A DNA stretch of 64,000 nt from Actinomycetes bacterium (GTDB lineage: Bacteria > Actinomycetota > Actinomycetes > Propionibacteriales > Nocardioidaceae). Position numbers and translations under genes: made by a program. Under the pieces are notes generated by a model. The model did not search any database, was not told the origin of the DNA, and saw nothing but the letters and a program-made list of their open reading frames with translations. The stretch spans positions 1-64,000 of the forward strand of contig JAEWXC010000022.1 in assembly GCA_023396115.1 (NCBI GenBank), in the 5' to 3' direction. This document shows positions 15,585 to 23,588 of the stretch, piece after piece; positions within the stretch are counted from its first letter, which is position 1; the number at the start of each line of letters is the position of its first letter.

Positions 15585-16409
15585 ATGGCGGAGGCGTGGT
15601 CGGTCGACGAAGTAGATCGGACGATCGACGTCTACTTCTCGATGCTCGACCTGGAACTCGACGGAGTCGAGTACAGCAAAGCTGCGCACCGTCGCGATCT
15701 GATGAAGTCTGTTCCCCGGTCCAACGGTTCCATTGAGTACAAGTTCCAGAACATCTCGGCGGTGTTGATGGAACTCGGCGCGGTGTCGATCATTGGCTAC
15801 AAGCCAGCGACAAACGTGCAGGCGCTGCTGCGGACTCGTGTGGGGGAACGGTTCGAGGATGCCTCGGCGCTGCGGCGCAAGATGATGCATGCCGTTGAAG
15901 CGCCGGCTGGAGACATCAGTTCCCTCGCACTCGGCAGCCCCGTTGCGGCTCCCGACGGCGGGCGCATTCCCCGGCGCCGCGCTCGACAGGGACGCCATGT
16001 CGACTACCAGGCGATGGAGGCGGCGAACCGGCAACTGGGCCTGGCAGGCGAACTCCTGGTGGTCCGGGCTGAGCAGCGACGCCTCCAGGCGTTGGGTCGC
16101 CATGACCTCGCTTCGCGCGTTCGGCACGTGTCGGTGGAAGAGGGCGACGGGCTCGGGTTCGACGTTGCCAGTTGGACGGAGGACGGGCAGGAGCGCTTCC
16201 TCGAAGTGAAGACGACCCGAGCCAACGAGTTCCAGCCCTTCCTAGTCAGCAGGAACGAGGTGGAGTTCTCCCAGGAAGAAGACGAACGCTTCGTCTTGAC
16301 GCGCTTGTTCAGTTTCGGGCGACCCGCCATGGGCTTCTACGAACTGCAGGGCGCCCTCGAAACGTCCGCGATGCTTCTGCCGCAGGTGTACTCGGGACTG
16401 CCGAAGTAG
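15585..16409 (+). CDS. DUF3883 nuclease-like protein
   Basis: A 274-aa protein. The C-terminal domain carries a PD-(D/E)xK-like core: GFDV with Asp193 and FLEVKTT with Glu207 and Lys209, typical of DUF3883 (NOV C-terminal-like) domains. The N-terminal region has IEYKFQNISAVLMELG followed by GYKPATNVQ; I recall this motif in several restriction-associated proteins. The two parts are joined by a basic linker (RIPRRRARQGRHVD). It is a likely DNA-targeting defence or restriction-type nuclease that may read modified DNA (inference). The ATG at 15585 is apparently leaderless. It lies alone between a symporter gene and a strong bidirectional terminator. GC is lower than in its neighbours. Confidence 0.75.
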   Translation: MAEAWSVDEVDRTIDVYFSMLDLELDGVEYSKAAHRRDLMKSVPRSNGSIEYKFQNISAVLMELGAVSIIGYKPATNVQALLRTRVGERFEDASALRRKMMHAVEAPAGDISSLALGSPVAAPDGGRIPRRRARQGRHVDYQAMEAANRQLGLAGELLVVRAEQRRLQALGRHDLASRVRHVSVEEGDGLGFDVASWTEDGQERFLEVKTTRANEFQPFLVSRNEVEFSQEEDERFVLTRLFSFGRPAMGFYELQGALETSAMLLPQVYSGLPK

Positions 16410-16439
16410 GCCGCACGGCACTGATCGACCCGCACCAAC

Positions 16440-16477
16440 ACCGATGGCCCGGACCAGCAGGTCCGGGCCATCGGTGC
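16440..16477. terminator. perfect 17-bp bidirectional terminator
   Basis: Arms CACCGATGGCCCGGACC and its exact complement around loop AGCA, placed between the converging DUF3883 and PH-domain genes. It should work for both strands. Confidence 0.8.
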
Positions 16478-16484
16478 GTCTGCC

Positions 16485-16856
16485 TCAGCCGTTGAGCACG
16501 GCGTGCGAGATCAGGTGGTCGAGCTTGCGGATGTCGACGCCCTTGTTCAGCTTGATCTTGATGTGCCCGGCGCGGGTCCACAGCTCGAGCTCCGAACTGA
16601 AGTCGAGCATCCGGCCGGCGTTCTCCGAGGACCACATGGTGATCGCGGAGTACGGCAGGGAGTAGATCTCCACCTTCTTGCCGGTCATGCCCTGGGCGTC
16701 GCGGACGATGAGCCGCTTGTTGGTGAACACCGCACTGTCACGGAACGTCTTGTAGGCGGCCCAGGGCTGCTCACCGTCGACCAGCAGGGGACCGATGTCA
16801 TCGGGGACCGGGCACTCCGAGACGAACGTCCAGGCGGTGATGAGGGCGGTTTCCAT
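16485..16856 (-). CDS. PH-domain (bPH) protein
   Basis: A 123-aa cytosolic protein made almost entirely of one bacterial PH-like domain: LLVDGEQPWAAYKTFRDSAVFTNKRLIVRD, a strand VEIYSLPYSAITMWSSE, then FSSELELWTRAGHIKIKL and a C-terminal helix (IRKLDHLISHAVLNG). This pattern matches YvbH-type bPH domains that form homo-oligomers; the exact role is unknown. The ATG at 16856 follows GAGAGGAAG; an upstream in-frame start at 16880 is weaker. It is monocistronic, ending at a bidirectional terminator. Confidence 0.8.
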   Translation of the reverse strand: METALITAWTFVSECPVPDDIGPLLVDGEQPWAAYKTFRDSAVFTNKRLIVRDAQGMTGKKVEIYSLPYSAITMWSSENAGRMLDFSSELELWTRAGHIKIKLNKGVDIRKLDHLISHAVLNG

Positions 16857-16942
16857 CGGCTTCCTCTCGCAGGGCGGCACGGTTTTGCCGTGGGGCCGAA
16901 CCTACGCAGTCCGCCGCCTCGACGGGTGCACTTCCGGCGGGG

Positions 16943-18124
16943 TCAGTCCGCCAGAGCTGCCGCGATCGACTGCATCGCCGTGAACGTCTCCTGCTCGTCC
17001 TGCTCGGTGCCGTGGTCGCTCAGCTTCACGATCACCGTGCCGGTGCGCGGGTTGACGTAGATGTACTGGCCGTGGATCCCGAGCGCGGTGAGGTCGCCGT
17101 CGGCGCCCTCGGGCTGCCACCACTGCGCCGAGTAGTCCCACGTCGAGACCTGGTGCTCGGCCGGCGTCGCGATCCGCTCCAGCCACGCGGTGGGGACGAC
17201 CTGCTCCCCGTCCACCCGGCCGCCGTCGACGAGCAGCTGACCCAGTTTCGCGAAGTCGCGGGCGGTGGCGTTGAGGCAGCAGAACGCCTTCTCGGTGCCG
17301 CCGGTCTCGTCGAGGTTCCAGGTGGCGTCGGACTCCGCCCCGATCGGGCCCCAGAGCCGCTCGGTCAGCAGCTCCGCCAACGGCTTGCCCTCGGTGGCCC
17401 GCAGCACCATGCCCAGCAACTGGGTGTCGACACTGCGGTACTCGCCGCGGCTCCCGGGCGCGAACGCCACGTCGCGGTGGTCGGCCAGGTACCCCGTCAG
17501 GTCGGTGGACAGGAACAACCGCGCGGTACCGGTGAACGGCCAGTACGCCCGGTAGTTCTCCGCGACGTCCACGCCCGAGCTCATGTCCAGCAGCTCGCCG
17601 ACCGTCACGTCGTCGAAGCCGTTGCCGGCCCTGCCCAGCTCCGGCACCAGGTCGACCACCAGGTCACCCTCGGCGAACCGCCCGTCCTCGATCGACTGCC
17701 CGACCAGCAGCGAGACCACCGACTTGGCCACCGACCACGACGACATCCGGTCGTCCGCCCCGACTCCCTCGGCGTACCACTCGTGCACGAGCGTCCCGTC
17801 CTGCACGACCAGGAACGCGTTGGTGTGCGTCTCCTCCAGCACCTCCGGCAGCGGCTCCTCGGTGCCCTTCCACGGCACGGTCGCCGGCAGCGGGCGAGCG
17901 TCCTCCGGGAACGGTCGGGCCACGTCCGGAGCCTGGACCGTGCGTGCGGGGAAGTACTGCCCCTGCTCCGAGGGCGGGGCCGCGAGGATCTGCGCCAGCC
18001 GGTGCGGCGGCGGCACCTTCAGCAGCGCCGTGCCGACGTAGGTCAGCGCGACCAGCAGCACCAGGCTGCCGACCACCCCGAGGAGCAGACGGCGGACACG
18101 GCGACGGGGACGGGGTGGGGTCAT
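16943..18124 (-). CDS. serine hydrolase, beta-lactamase-related (class C fold)
   Basis: A 393-aa protein with an N-terminal membrane anchor (about residues 12-32) and an extracytoplasmic penicillin-binding/6-aminohexanoate-dimer-hydrolase fold. The SxxK site is Ser131-Val-Ala-Lys134 in SSWSVAKSV. The Tyr element lies in GEYRSVDTQ and the third element is around IHGQYIYVN. It would hydrolyse an amide or ester, with unknown substrate. AGGAG stands 5 bp before the ATG at 18124. It lies 53 bp downstream of the hypothetical gene 18178-18600 on the same strand, so they may be co-transcribed. Confidence 0.85.
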   Translation of the reverse strand: MTPPRPRRRVRRLLLGVVGSLVLLVALTYVGTALLKVPPPHRLAQILAAPPSEQGQYFPARTVQAPDVARPFPEDARPLPATVPWKGTEEPLPEVLEETHTNAFLVVQDGTLVHEWYAEGVGADDRMSSWSVAKSVVSLLVGQSIEDGRFAEGDLVVDLVPELGRAGNGFDDVTVGELLDMSSGVDVAENYRAYWPFTGTARLFLSTDLTGYLADHRDVAFAPGSRGEYRSVDTQLLGMVLRATEGKPLAELLTERLWGPIGAESDATWNLDETGGTEKAFCCLNATARDFAKLGQLLVDGGRVDGEQVVPTAWLERIATPAEHQVSTWDYSAQWWQPEGADGDLTALGIHGQYIYVNPRTGTVIVKLSDHGTEQDEQETFTAMQSIAAALAD

Positions 18125-18177
18125 CGGGTCTCCTGGCTGGACGCGGGGTGATCGGAGCGTAGCGACCCGGACGCGGT

Positions 18178-18600
18178 TCACAACGCCCACGTGCAGTCGT
18201 GCTCGGCCACCGCCCGGTGCGCCGCCGCCACGTCGACGGTGGCGCTCACCTCCCGGCAGGCCTGGCAGGCGATCCCGGTGAAGCCCTCCTCGGCGATCAC
18301 GTAGGTCGCCGCGACCTGCTCGGCGTCCATGGTGCGGTGCCCGCCGAAGGCGCGCACGTCGGAGGTGACCCAGCCGCACGAGCAGGCGCGGAACAGCACC
18401 CGGTGCACGTCGTCGTTCTGGTGGCGCAGCACCTGCCTGGCCTCCGCCAGCCGTGCCTGGCCGCTGCTCGACGGGCTGCGGCCGGATGCCGCAGCCCAGG
18501 CGTCGTGGACCAGTGAATGGAGCACCATCCACCGGGCGGCCAGGTGCTCTCCGCGGTAGTCGAACCCCTCCAGGGTGATCGTGGGGGGCCTGTTCAGCAT
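18178..18600 (-). CDS. hypothetical protein with CxCG and CxxC motifs
   Basis: A 140-aa cytosolic protein, not recognised. It contains FRACSCGW (about residues 72-79) and ACQAC (about 109-113), two cysteine pairs that could bind one zinc, flanked by helices rich in Ala and His. The ATG at 18600 (MLNRPPTITLEGFDYRGEHL) has GAGAGGAG ahead and is preferred over an in-frame start at 18630. It precedes the serine hydrolase gene on the same strand. Confidence 0.65.
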   Translation of the reverse strand: MLNRPPTITLEGFDYRGEHLAARWMVLHSLVHDAWAAASGRSPSSSGQARLAEARQVLRHQNDDVHRVLFRACSCGWVTSDVRAFGGHRTMDAEQVAATYVIAEEGFTGIACQACREVSATVDVAAAHRAVAEHDCTWAL

Positions 18601-18941
18601 CGCCCACTCCTCTCGTCCGGACGCACGCACGCGTCACCGTCGTGGCCGCCACAGTCGCGACGGCCCGGGTCTTCTCCGGAGGGCACCGTGTCGGGACGCG
18701 GTTGCCGCTCGACCACGTCCGGAGGCGTGTGGTCGAGGCTCTTGACCTGATCCGAAGCCTGCCACAGAGGTCCGACTCAACCCGTCGGCGGACGCGGAGC
18801 CTGATTCCACCGATCTGCTGCGTCGCGAGCGCCACCAGACGGGTCCAGTGGCAAGGCGCCGGAGCGAGGGCGGGCTTGAGCAACGGGGTCTCGGCACGCT
18901 CGACCAACGGGGGCTCGGGCGTCAGCGAGGGTCGGGGTGGC
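18601..18941. other. 341-bp non-coding stretch with repeat
   Basis: The region lies between the hypothetical gene and DUF2892. It holds an inverted repeat (CTCGACCAC at 18708-18716, its complement at 18729-18737) and one copy of a dispersed repeat at 18887-18906. Open frames here have no recognisable product. Confidence 0.5.
18887..18906 (+). repeat. dispersed repeat copy 1
   Basis: GGTCTCGGCACGCTCGACCA is identical to 47868-47887. Both copies are intergenic and followed by CGGG/CGGC-rich sequence. It resembles the REP-like intergenic elements common in Nocardioides genomes (recalled, not checked). Confidence 0.6.
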
Positions 18942-19145
18942 TCACCTGAACGCGCAGCCGCTGGAGAGGCCCAGCTTCCGGTAGACGATCGCGGCCGGGC
19001 ACCAGCCGGTGATCGAGGACTGCAGGAGGTTGAGACCGACGAAGACGGTGAGCAGCAGCCACCAGGTGGAGACGAGTGCGGTGAGCAGGGCGCTCAGCAG
19101 CACCACGGTGCCCGCGGTGGCGAGCACGGCACGGTCGAGGTTCAT
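18942..19145 (-). CDS. DUF2892 (YgaP-type) membrane protein
   Basis: A 67-aa protein with two transmembrane helices (VLATAGTVVLLSALLTALVS and WWLLLTVFVGLNLLQSS) followed by TGWCPAAIVYRKLG. This NxxQSxxTGxCP signature is that of DUF2892, the membrane domain otherwise fused to rhodanese in YgaP and linked to sulfane-sulfur handling. AAAGGAC precedes the ATG. It lies 72 bp downstream of the MMPL gene on the same strand and is probably co-transcribed from the promoter bearing the twin GC palindromes near 21.4 kb. Confidence 0.85.
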   Translation of the reverse strand: MNLDRAVLATAGTVVLLSALLTALVSTWWLLLTVFVGLNLLQSSITGWCPAAIVYRKLGLSSGCAFR

Positions 19146-19217
19146 CAGGGTGTCCTTTCGCAGGGGTGGTGCCCGCGCCCCCAGGGGGCAGGCGCCGGCC
19201 CCCGGTCGGGGGAGGGG

Positions 19218-21347
19218 TCAGCCGTGGCTGAAGGTGATGGTCGGCAGCACCTTGCGCAGCCAAGCCGGGGTCCACCAGGCCGCACGGCCGGTGAGGCACA
19301 GCAGCACCGGGAGCAGCACCAGTCGGACCAGGAACGCGTCGAGCAGCACGGCGGTGCCCAGCACGATGCCCATCTCCTTGGGCGGGATCGGTCCCGAGAT
19401 CGCGAAGGTGAAGAAGACCGCCACCATCACCGCGCCGGCGGCGAAGATCACCCGGCCGCTGTGTGCCAGGGCGCCGACCATCGCCTCCTTCGGGTCACCC
19501 GAGCGCTCGAAGTGCTCCTTCGCGCTCGCCAGCAGGAAGACCGTGTAGTCCATCGCGATCGCGAAGATCATCGCGAAGAAGAACACCGGCGCCCACGCGT
19601 CCAGGAAGCCCTGGGACTCGAAGCCGAGGAACCCCGCACCGTGGCCGTCCTGGAAGACCAGCTTGGCCACACCGAACGCGGCCGCGGTCGAGAGCAGGCT
19701 CGCCAACGTGCCGAGCAGCGAGATCAGCGGAGCCTGCAGCGCCACCAGCAGCAACAGGAAGCCGAGCACCAGGATCACGCCGATCACCAGCGGGGTGGAG
19801 GAGTCCAGCTGCGCCTTGAGGTCCAGGTTCTCCACCGCGGCGCCGCCCACCAGGGCACCATCGGGCAGGTCGGCACGCAACCGCTCGACGGTCTCCAGCA
19901 GAGCCGGGTCGGACGGGTCGACCGTCGGCACCGCCTGCAGCAGCACCAGGTCGGAGTCGTCGGCCGCACGCTGGCCCGGCATCACCCCGGCGATGCCGGA
20001 GTCGTCGGCCAGGACTGCCGCGGTGGTGTCGGCCTCGGCGGTCGGCACGACCACCTGCAGGGTGCCCGGTGCTCCGTCCCCGAAGGCCTCCTTGACCACG
20101 TCGTAGCCGATCCGGGCGTGCGCGTCGGAGGGCAGCACCTTGATCGACGGCATCGCGGTCTTCAGGCCCAGGGCCGGCGCAGCCAGCGCCGCCAGCACGA
20201 CCAGCGAGGCCAGGCCCCACACCAGCGGACGCTGCCACAGCCGCTCACCCCACCGGGCGAACCGGGTCGACCGGTGCTCCCCGGACTTCACCCACGGCAG
20301 CGCCAGCTTGTTGATCCGGTGGTCCAGGCCGAACAGCACCAGCGGCAGCAGGGTCAACGTCGCCGCCAGGATGAAGACCACCGACAGCATGATCCCGCCC
20401 GCCATCGACCGGAACGACGGCGACGGCACCAGCATCACCGCGGACAGCGACACCAGCACGGTGATCCCGGACAGCAGCACCGCCTTGCCGGCCGTGTCCA
20501 TCATCTCGGCCACCGCCCGCTGGCGGGACAGTCCCGCGCCCATCCGGGCCGCCCGGTAGCGCACCACCATGAAGAGCGCGTAGTCGATGCCCAGCGCCAG
20601 GGCGAACATCATCGCGAAGTTCATCGCCCAGATGGAGACCGGGACGAGCTCGTTGATCAGCACCAGCGACCCGGCCGAGGCCACCAGGCCGGCCAGGGTC
20701 AGGCTCAACGGGAGACCGGCCGCGACCAGCGCCCCGAAGGCCAGCACCAGGATCAGCATCGTCACCGGCCACGACAACATCTCCGACTTCAACATCGCCG
20801 AGAGGTTCGCCTCGTTGAAGTCCGACCACAGCAGCGAGGCGCCGGTCGGGTTCACCTGCACCGAGTCGGTGCCGAGCTCGGCCAGGACGTCCTTGAGGTC
20901 CCCGGCGACGCGCACCATCTCGTTGGTGTCCACCCCGGCCCCGGCCAGCACCACCGCGGTACGGCCGTCGGCGCTCAGGGTCGCCCCCGGTGCCGGCGGC
21001 AGGACCTCGGCGATCCGGGACTCGTCCTCGAGTGCCTCGGTGACCGCCGCGAGCACGGCCGGACCGTCGCCTCGGGTCAGCGGCTCCTCGCCCTGGACCA
21101 CCACCTGGATCGCCGAGGAGGCGTTGCCGCCGAAGTGCTCGGTGGCGAGCTCACGCACCGCCACGGACTCCGACCCGTCGGCCTGCCAGCCGGCGCCGGA
21201 GAGGTTCTTCTCGACCTGGGGGGCGAAGACGCCGAGGCCGACGACGACCAGGACCCACAGGGCGGCGACCAGTCGTCGGTGCTCGGTGACGAGGACGCCG
21301 AGGCGGCCCAGCGGTCCGGGCCGCGGGTCGGGGGAGGAGGTGGACAT
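19218..21347 (-). CDS. MMPL/RND-family membrane transporter
   Basis: A 709-aa secondary transporter of the MMPL type: two repeats, each with one TM helix, a large extracytoplasmic domain and five more TM helices. Landmarks are the N-terminal helix at RRLVAALWVLVVVGLGVFAP, the LGIDYALFMVVRYR motif (TM4 of repeat 1) and the AIAMDYTVFLLASAKEHF motif in repeat 2, both with the Asp-Tyr pair used for proton coupling. Substrates are lipids or hydrophobic compounds in characterised members. It is first gene of a likely operon with DUF2892. The upstream region carries two palindromes suggesting a CsoR/CstR- or TetR-like repressor, though none is encoded nearby. Confidence 0.9.
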   Translation of the reverse strand: MSTSSPDPRPGPLGRLGVLVTEHRRLVAALWVLVVVGLGVFAPQVEKNLSGAGWQADGSESVAVRELATEHFGGNASSAIQVVVQGEEPLTRGDGPAVLAAVTEALEDESRIAEVLPPAPGATLSADGRTAVVLAGAGVDTNEMVRVAGDLKDVLAELGTDSVQVNPTGASLLWSDFNEANLSAMLKSEMLSWPVTMLILVLAFGALVAAGLPLSLTLAGLVASAGSLVLINELVPVSIWAMNFAMMFALALGIDYALFMVVRYRAARMGAGLSRQRAVAEMMDTAGKAVLLSGITVLVSLSAVMLVPSPSFRSMAGGIMLSVVFILAATLTLLPLVLFGLDHRINKLALPWVKSGEHRSTRFARWGERLWQRPLVWGLASLVVLAALAAPALGLKTAMPSIKVLPSDAHARIGYDVVKEAFGDGAPGTLQVVVPTAEADTTAAVLADDSGIAGVMPGQRAADDSDLVLLQAVPTVDPSDPALLETVERLRADLPDGALVGGAAVENLDLKAQLDSSTPLVIGVILVLGFLLLLVALQAPLISLLGTLASLLSTAAAFGVAKLVFQDGHGAGFLGFESQGFLDAWAPVFFFAMIFAIAMDYTVFLLASAKEHFERSGDPKEAMVGALAHSGRVIFAAGAVMVAVFFTFAISGPIPPKEMGIVLGTAVLLDAFLVRLVLLPVLLCLTGRAAWWTPAWLRKVLPTITFSHG

Positions 21348-21378
21348 CGGAGGTGACCTTCCGTTCTGACGCAGGGAT

Positions 21379-21430
21379 AACCCCCTGGGGGGATCTGGTC
21401 AGAACGGTAGCAGAACCCCCCGGGGGGATA
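21379..21430 (-). promoter_or_regulatory. twin palindromic operators upstream of MMPL gene
   Basis: Two elements share AACCCCCYGGGGGGAT, at 21379-21394 and 21414-21429, with centres 35 bp apart. On the minus strand TACCGT between them could be the -10. C-run/G-run palindromes flanked by AT are typical of CsoR/CstR (DUF156) operators, and DUF2892 genes often fall in such sulfur-stress regulons (family knowledge). The ligand is not known. Confidence 0.55.
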
Positions 21431-21487
21431 GCGAATCGAGGGTGAGCGGCGCTCCGTGACGACGCGCGTCACGCCGTGGTGGTGGGG

Positions 21488-22927
21488 TCAGGAGCGGGCG
21501 GAGTGGAGCTCGACCTCGTCGGCCGACGCGTCGATCCGGACGCTGAGGATCCGTCGCTCCGGGTCCCAGCCCTCGACCTCGGCGCCCTCGACCTCACCCG
21601 GCCGGCCGAACGACTCCGGGACCCAGATCTCGGTCGGTGCCTCGATGTCCGGGTCGGGGGTGACGGCGAACTCCAGCGACGTCGGGGTGCTCTCCACCTC
21701 GCCGAGGCGACCGGCCACCGCCCGCGGGTAGGGCAGCGCCAGGGCGCCGATCAGGTTGCGTCCGGTTCCGTCGGTCTCGTACGGCCCCCACGACCCGTCG
21801 TCGCGGGACCAGTAGGCGACCCCGAACCCCTGCTCGGCGGCGGTCCGGTACACGTCGTCCACGTACTCCAGGGCGCCCGGCAGGGTGGTGTCCAGGCCGA
21901 ACTCGCCCAGGATCACCGGCACGTCGCCCAGGGCTCGTGCGGTGCGCAGGGTGTTGTCGCGCCACGTCGACAGGGTGCTGCTGACCAGGGTCCGGGTGGC
22001 GCCGGTGTAGCCGCCGCCGAGGTCCATCGGCAGCGGGTAGAGGTGCGGGCAGAAGGCGACCCGGTCGTCCCCCGGACGCGGGTCGTCGACCCGGCCCAGG
22101 CCCGAGGGGGTGCCCCAGTTGACGCCCATCGCCTGCGGCTCCACGCACACCCAGGTGTCGTCGTCGACCTCGCGGATCGCCTCGGTGGTGCGCCGGTACA
22201 GGTCGGTCAGCGGACCGCCCTCGAAGGCGGGCCCCTGCAGACTGCCGCCGTACGGCTCGTTCATCAGGTCGTAGGCCACGACGGTGTCGGCGAGCTCGGG
22301 GTCGCCGGCGATCCGCTCGGCCACGGCACGCCACGCCCCGGCGTAGTGCTCGCGCAGCTCGGGGTGTTCGCCGGTGGTGTTCCAGAAGTGGTCGAACGCC
22401 CGGATCACCCCGGGCTCGAGGTAGTACAGCTCCCACATCTCGTGGGTGTCGACCGCCAACCCGTCGGTGAACGTGGCCCAGCCGGGTGCGCCGTTGCCGG
22501 TGCCGGAGCCGGGCACGATGGCGTTGCCCCACAGGTCCTGGTGCATGTCCAGCATCACCCGGTACCCCCGGTCGCGGTACCAGCCGATCCGCTCGGCCAG
22601 AGCGTCCAGGTAGGCCGTGTCGTACTCGCCGGGCGCCGGCTCGACGGCCCGCCAGGAGATGAGGAACCGCACGAAGTTGGTGCCCATGTCGCGGTACTCG
22701 CGGTCCAGGTCGGCCTCGGTGAAGTCGGGCAGTCCGTCCGCGGAGCCCTTCGCGCTCCCGGCGGTGGAGAACCCGCGCAGCACGAGCTCGCGCCCGTGCT
22801 CGTCGGTGAGGGCCGGGACGACCTCGTCGGGAGCCGTGCGGAGCACCGCCGGGACCAGTCCCGCGACCACCACCGCCACCCCCAGACCGATGACCCCGCG
22901 CCGGCGCAGACCCGCGAAACGCGACAA
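21488..22927 (-). CDS. GH5-family glycoside hydrolase, secreted
   Basis: A 479-aa protein with a signal sequence or anchor (RRRGVIGLGVAVVVAGLVPAVL) and a (beta/alpha)8 glycosidase resembling GH5 endoglycoceramidase-type enzymes. Hallmarks are LRGFSTAGSAKGS, FVRFLISWRAVEP, MLDMHQDLWGNA, the acid/base in AYDLMNEPYGG and the nucleophile in VILGEFGLD. A C-terminal beta domain follows (about 400-479). It should cleave a beta-glycoside outside the membrane; glycolipid specificity is only suggested. The start is TTG at 22927, preceded by GAGAGGA at 8 bp; no better in-frame start keeps the signal peptide. Confidence 0.85.
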   Translation of the reverse strand: MSRFAGLRRRGVIGLGVAVVVAGLVPAVLRTAPDEVVPALTDEHGRELVLRGFSTAGSAKGSADGLPDFTEADLDREYRDMGTNFVRFLISWRAVEPAPGEYDTAYLDALAERIGWYRDRGYRVMLDMHQDLWGNAIVPGSGTGNGAPGWATFTDGLAVDTHEMWELYYLEPGVIRAFDHFWNTTGEHPELREHYAGAWRAVAERIAGDPELADTVVAYDLMNEPYGGSLQGPAFEGGPLTDLYRRTTEAIREVDDDTWVCVEPQAMGVNWGTPSGLGRVDDPRPGDDRVAFCPHLYPLPMDLGGGYTGATRTLVSSTLSTWRDNTLRTARALGDVPVILGEFGLDTTLPGALEYVDDVYRTAAEQGFGVAYWSRDDGSWGPYETDGTGRNLIGALALPYPRAVAGRLGEVESTPTSLEFAVTPDPDIEAPTEIWVPESFGRPGEVEGAEVEGWDPERRILSVRIDASADEVELHSARS

Positions 22928-22961
22928 TGTGACGTCCTCTCACCTTGGGTGATGAAGGGCC

Positions 22962-22967
22962 TAGGGT
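22962..22967 (+). promoter_or_regulatory. -10 box for a leaderless transcript
   Basis: TAGGGT ends 7 bp before the ATG at 22975, and no Shine-Dalgarno sequence is present, so transcription probably begins at the start codon. Confidence 0.4.
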
Positions 22968-22974
22968 ACGGCTC

Positions 22975-23520
22975 ATGGAGGCCACCGCAACGCTGCCCGC
23001 CGAGCCCGAGGACCGCGTGTCGGGTCCGGTGCCGCCGGGTCGCTCGGTGTGGGTCGGGGCCGGGGTGCTGGCCCTGCTGCAGGTGCTCGCCGGGGTGCCG
23101 GCACTGCGGCTGTGGCTCGTCGAGACGGCTCCTGCCCAGGCGCTCGTCGAGGGCGTCCGGATGCCGGTCGGTCTGCCGCGGCTGGGGGTGCCGTTCGGCG
23201 GGACGCCGCTGTCGTGGTGGCTGGTGGAGACCGTTGCCGCGCTGGTGCTGCTGGCGGTGTTCGTGCTGCGACGCCGCACCCCGGGCTCCCCGGGTGCTCC
23301 GGCGTCCCGGCTGCGGGTGTTCGGGCGGATCTGGCTGGACACGCTGCTGGCGGTTGTCGTCGGATGCCTGGTCCAGGCGGTGCTCGGCTCGTTCCTGACC
23401 GCCGACGTGCTGCTGCCCTACCTGCTGCTGGTCGGCGGCACCCTGCTCTTCGCGACGCTCGTCGGCGCCCTCGCGGGGCTGCTGGTCGCAGCCGTCGGGG
23501 TGGCCGTCGAGCGGCACTGA
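22975..23520 (+). CDS. multi-pass membrane protein, unknown
   Basis: A 181-aa protein with about four hydrophobic helices (around VWVGAGVLALLQVLAGVPAL, WLVETVAALVLLAVFVLR, LDTLLAVVVGCLVQAVLGSF, and the last at LLVGGTLLFATLVGALAGLL). An extracytoplasmic loop lies between helices 1 and 2. It is not recognised and no catalytic motif is seen. It is divergent from the GH5 gene with only 47 bp between, and leaderless by position of the TAGGGT box. Confidence 0.65.
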   Translation: MEATATLPAEPEDRVSGPVPPGRSVWVGAGVLALLQVLAGVPALRLWLVETAPAQALVEGVRMPVGLPRLGVPFGGTPLSWWLVETVAALVLLAVFVLRRRTPGSPGAPASRLRVFGRIWLDTLLAVVVGCLVQAVLGSFLTADVLLPYLLLVGGTLLFATLVGALAGLLVAAVGVAVERH

Positions 23521-23588
23521 CGCCCTGCCCGCGTGGACCCGAGCCGACCGGGCCGGGCGCAGGGGTGTGCACCTGACCCGGCCGGCGA

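Noticed and set aside
18642..21356. A 904-codon plus frame opposite the MMPL gene
   Set aside because: Gln/Arg/His-rich low-complexity shadow of the MMPL transporter.
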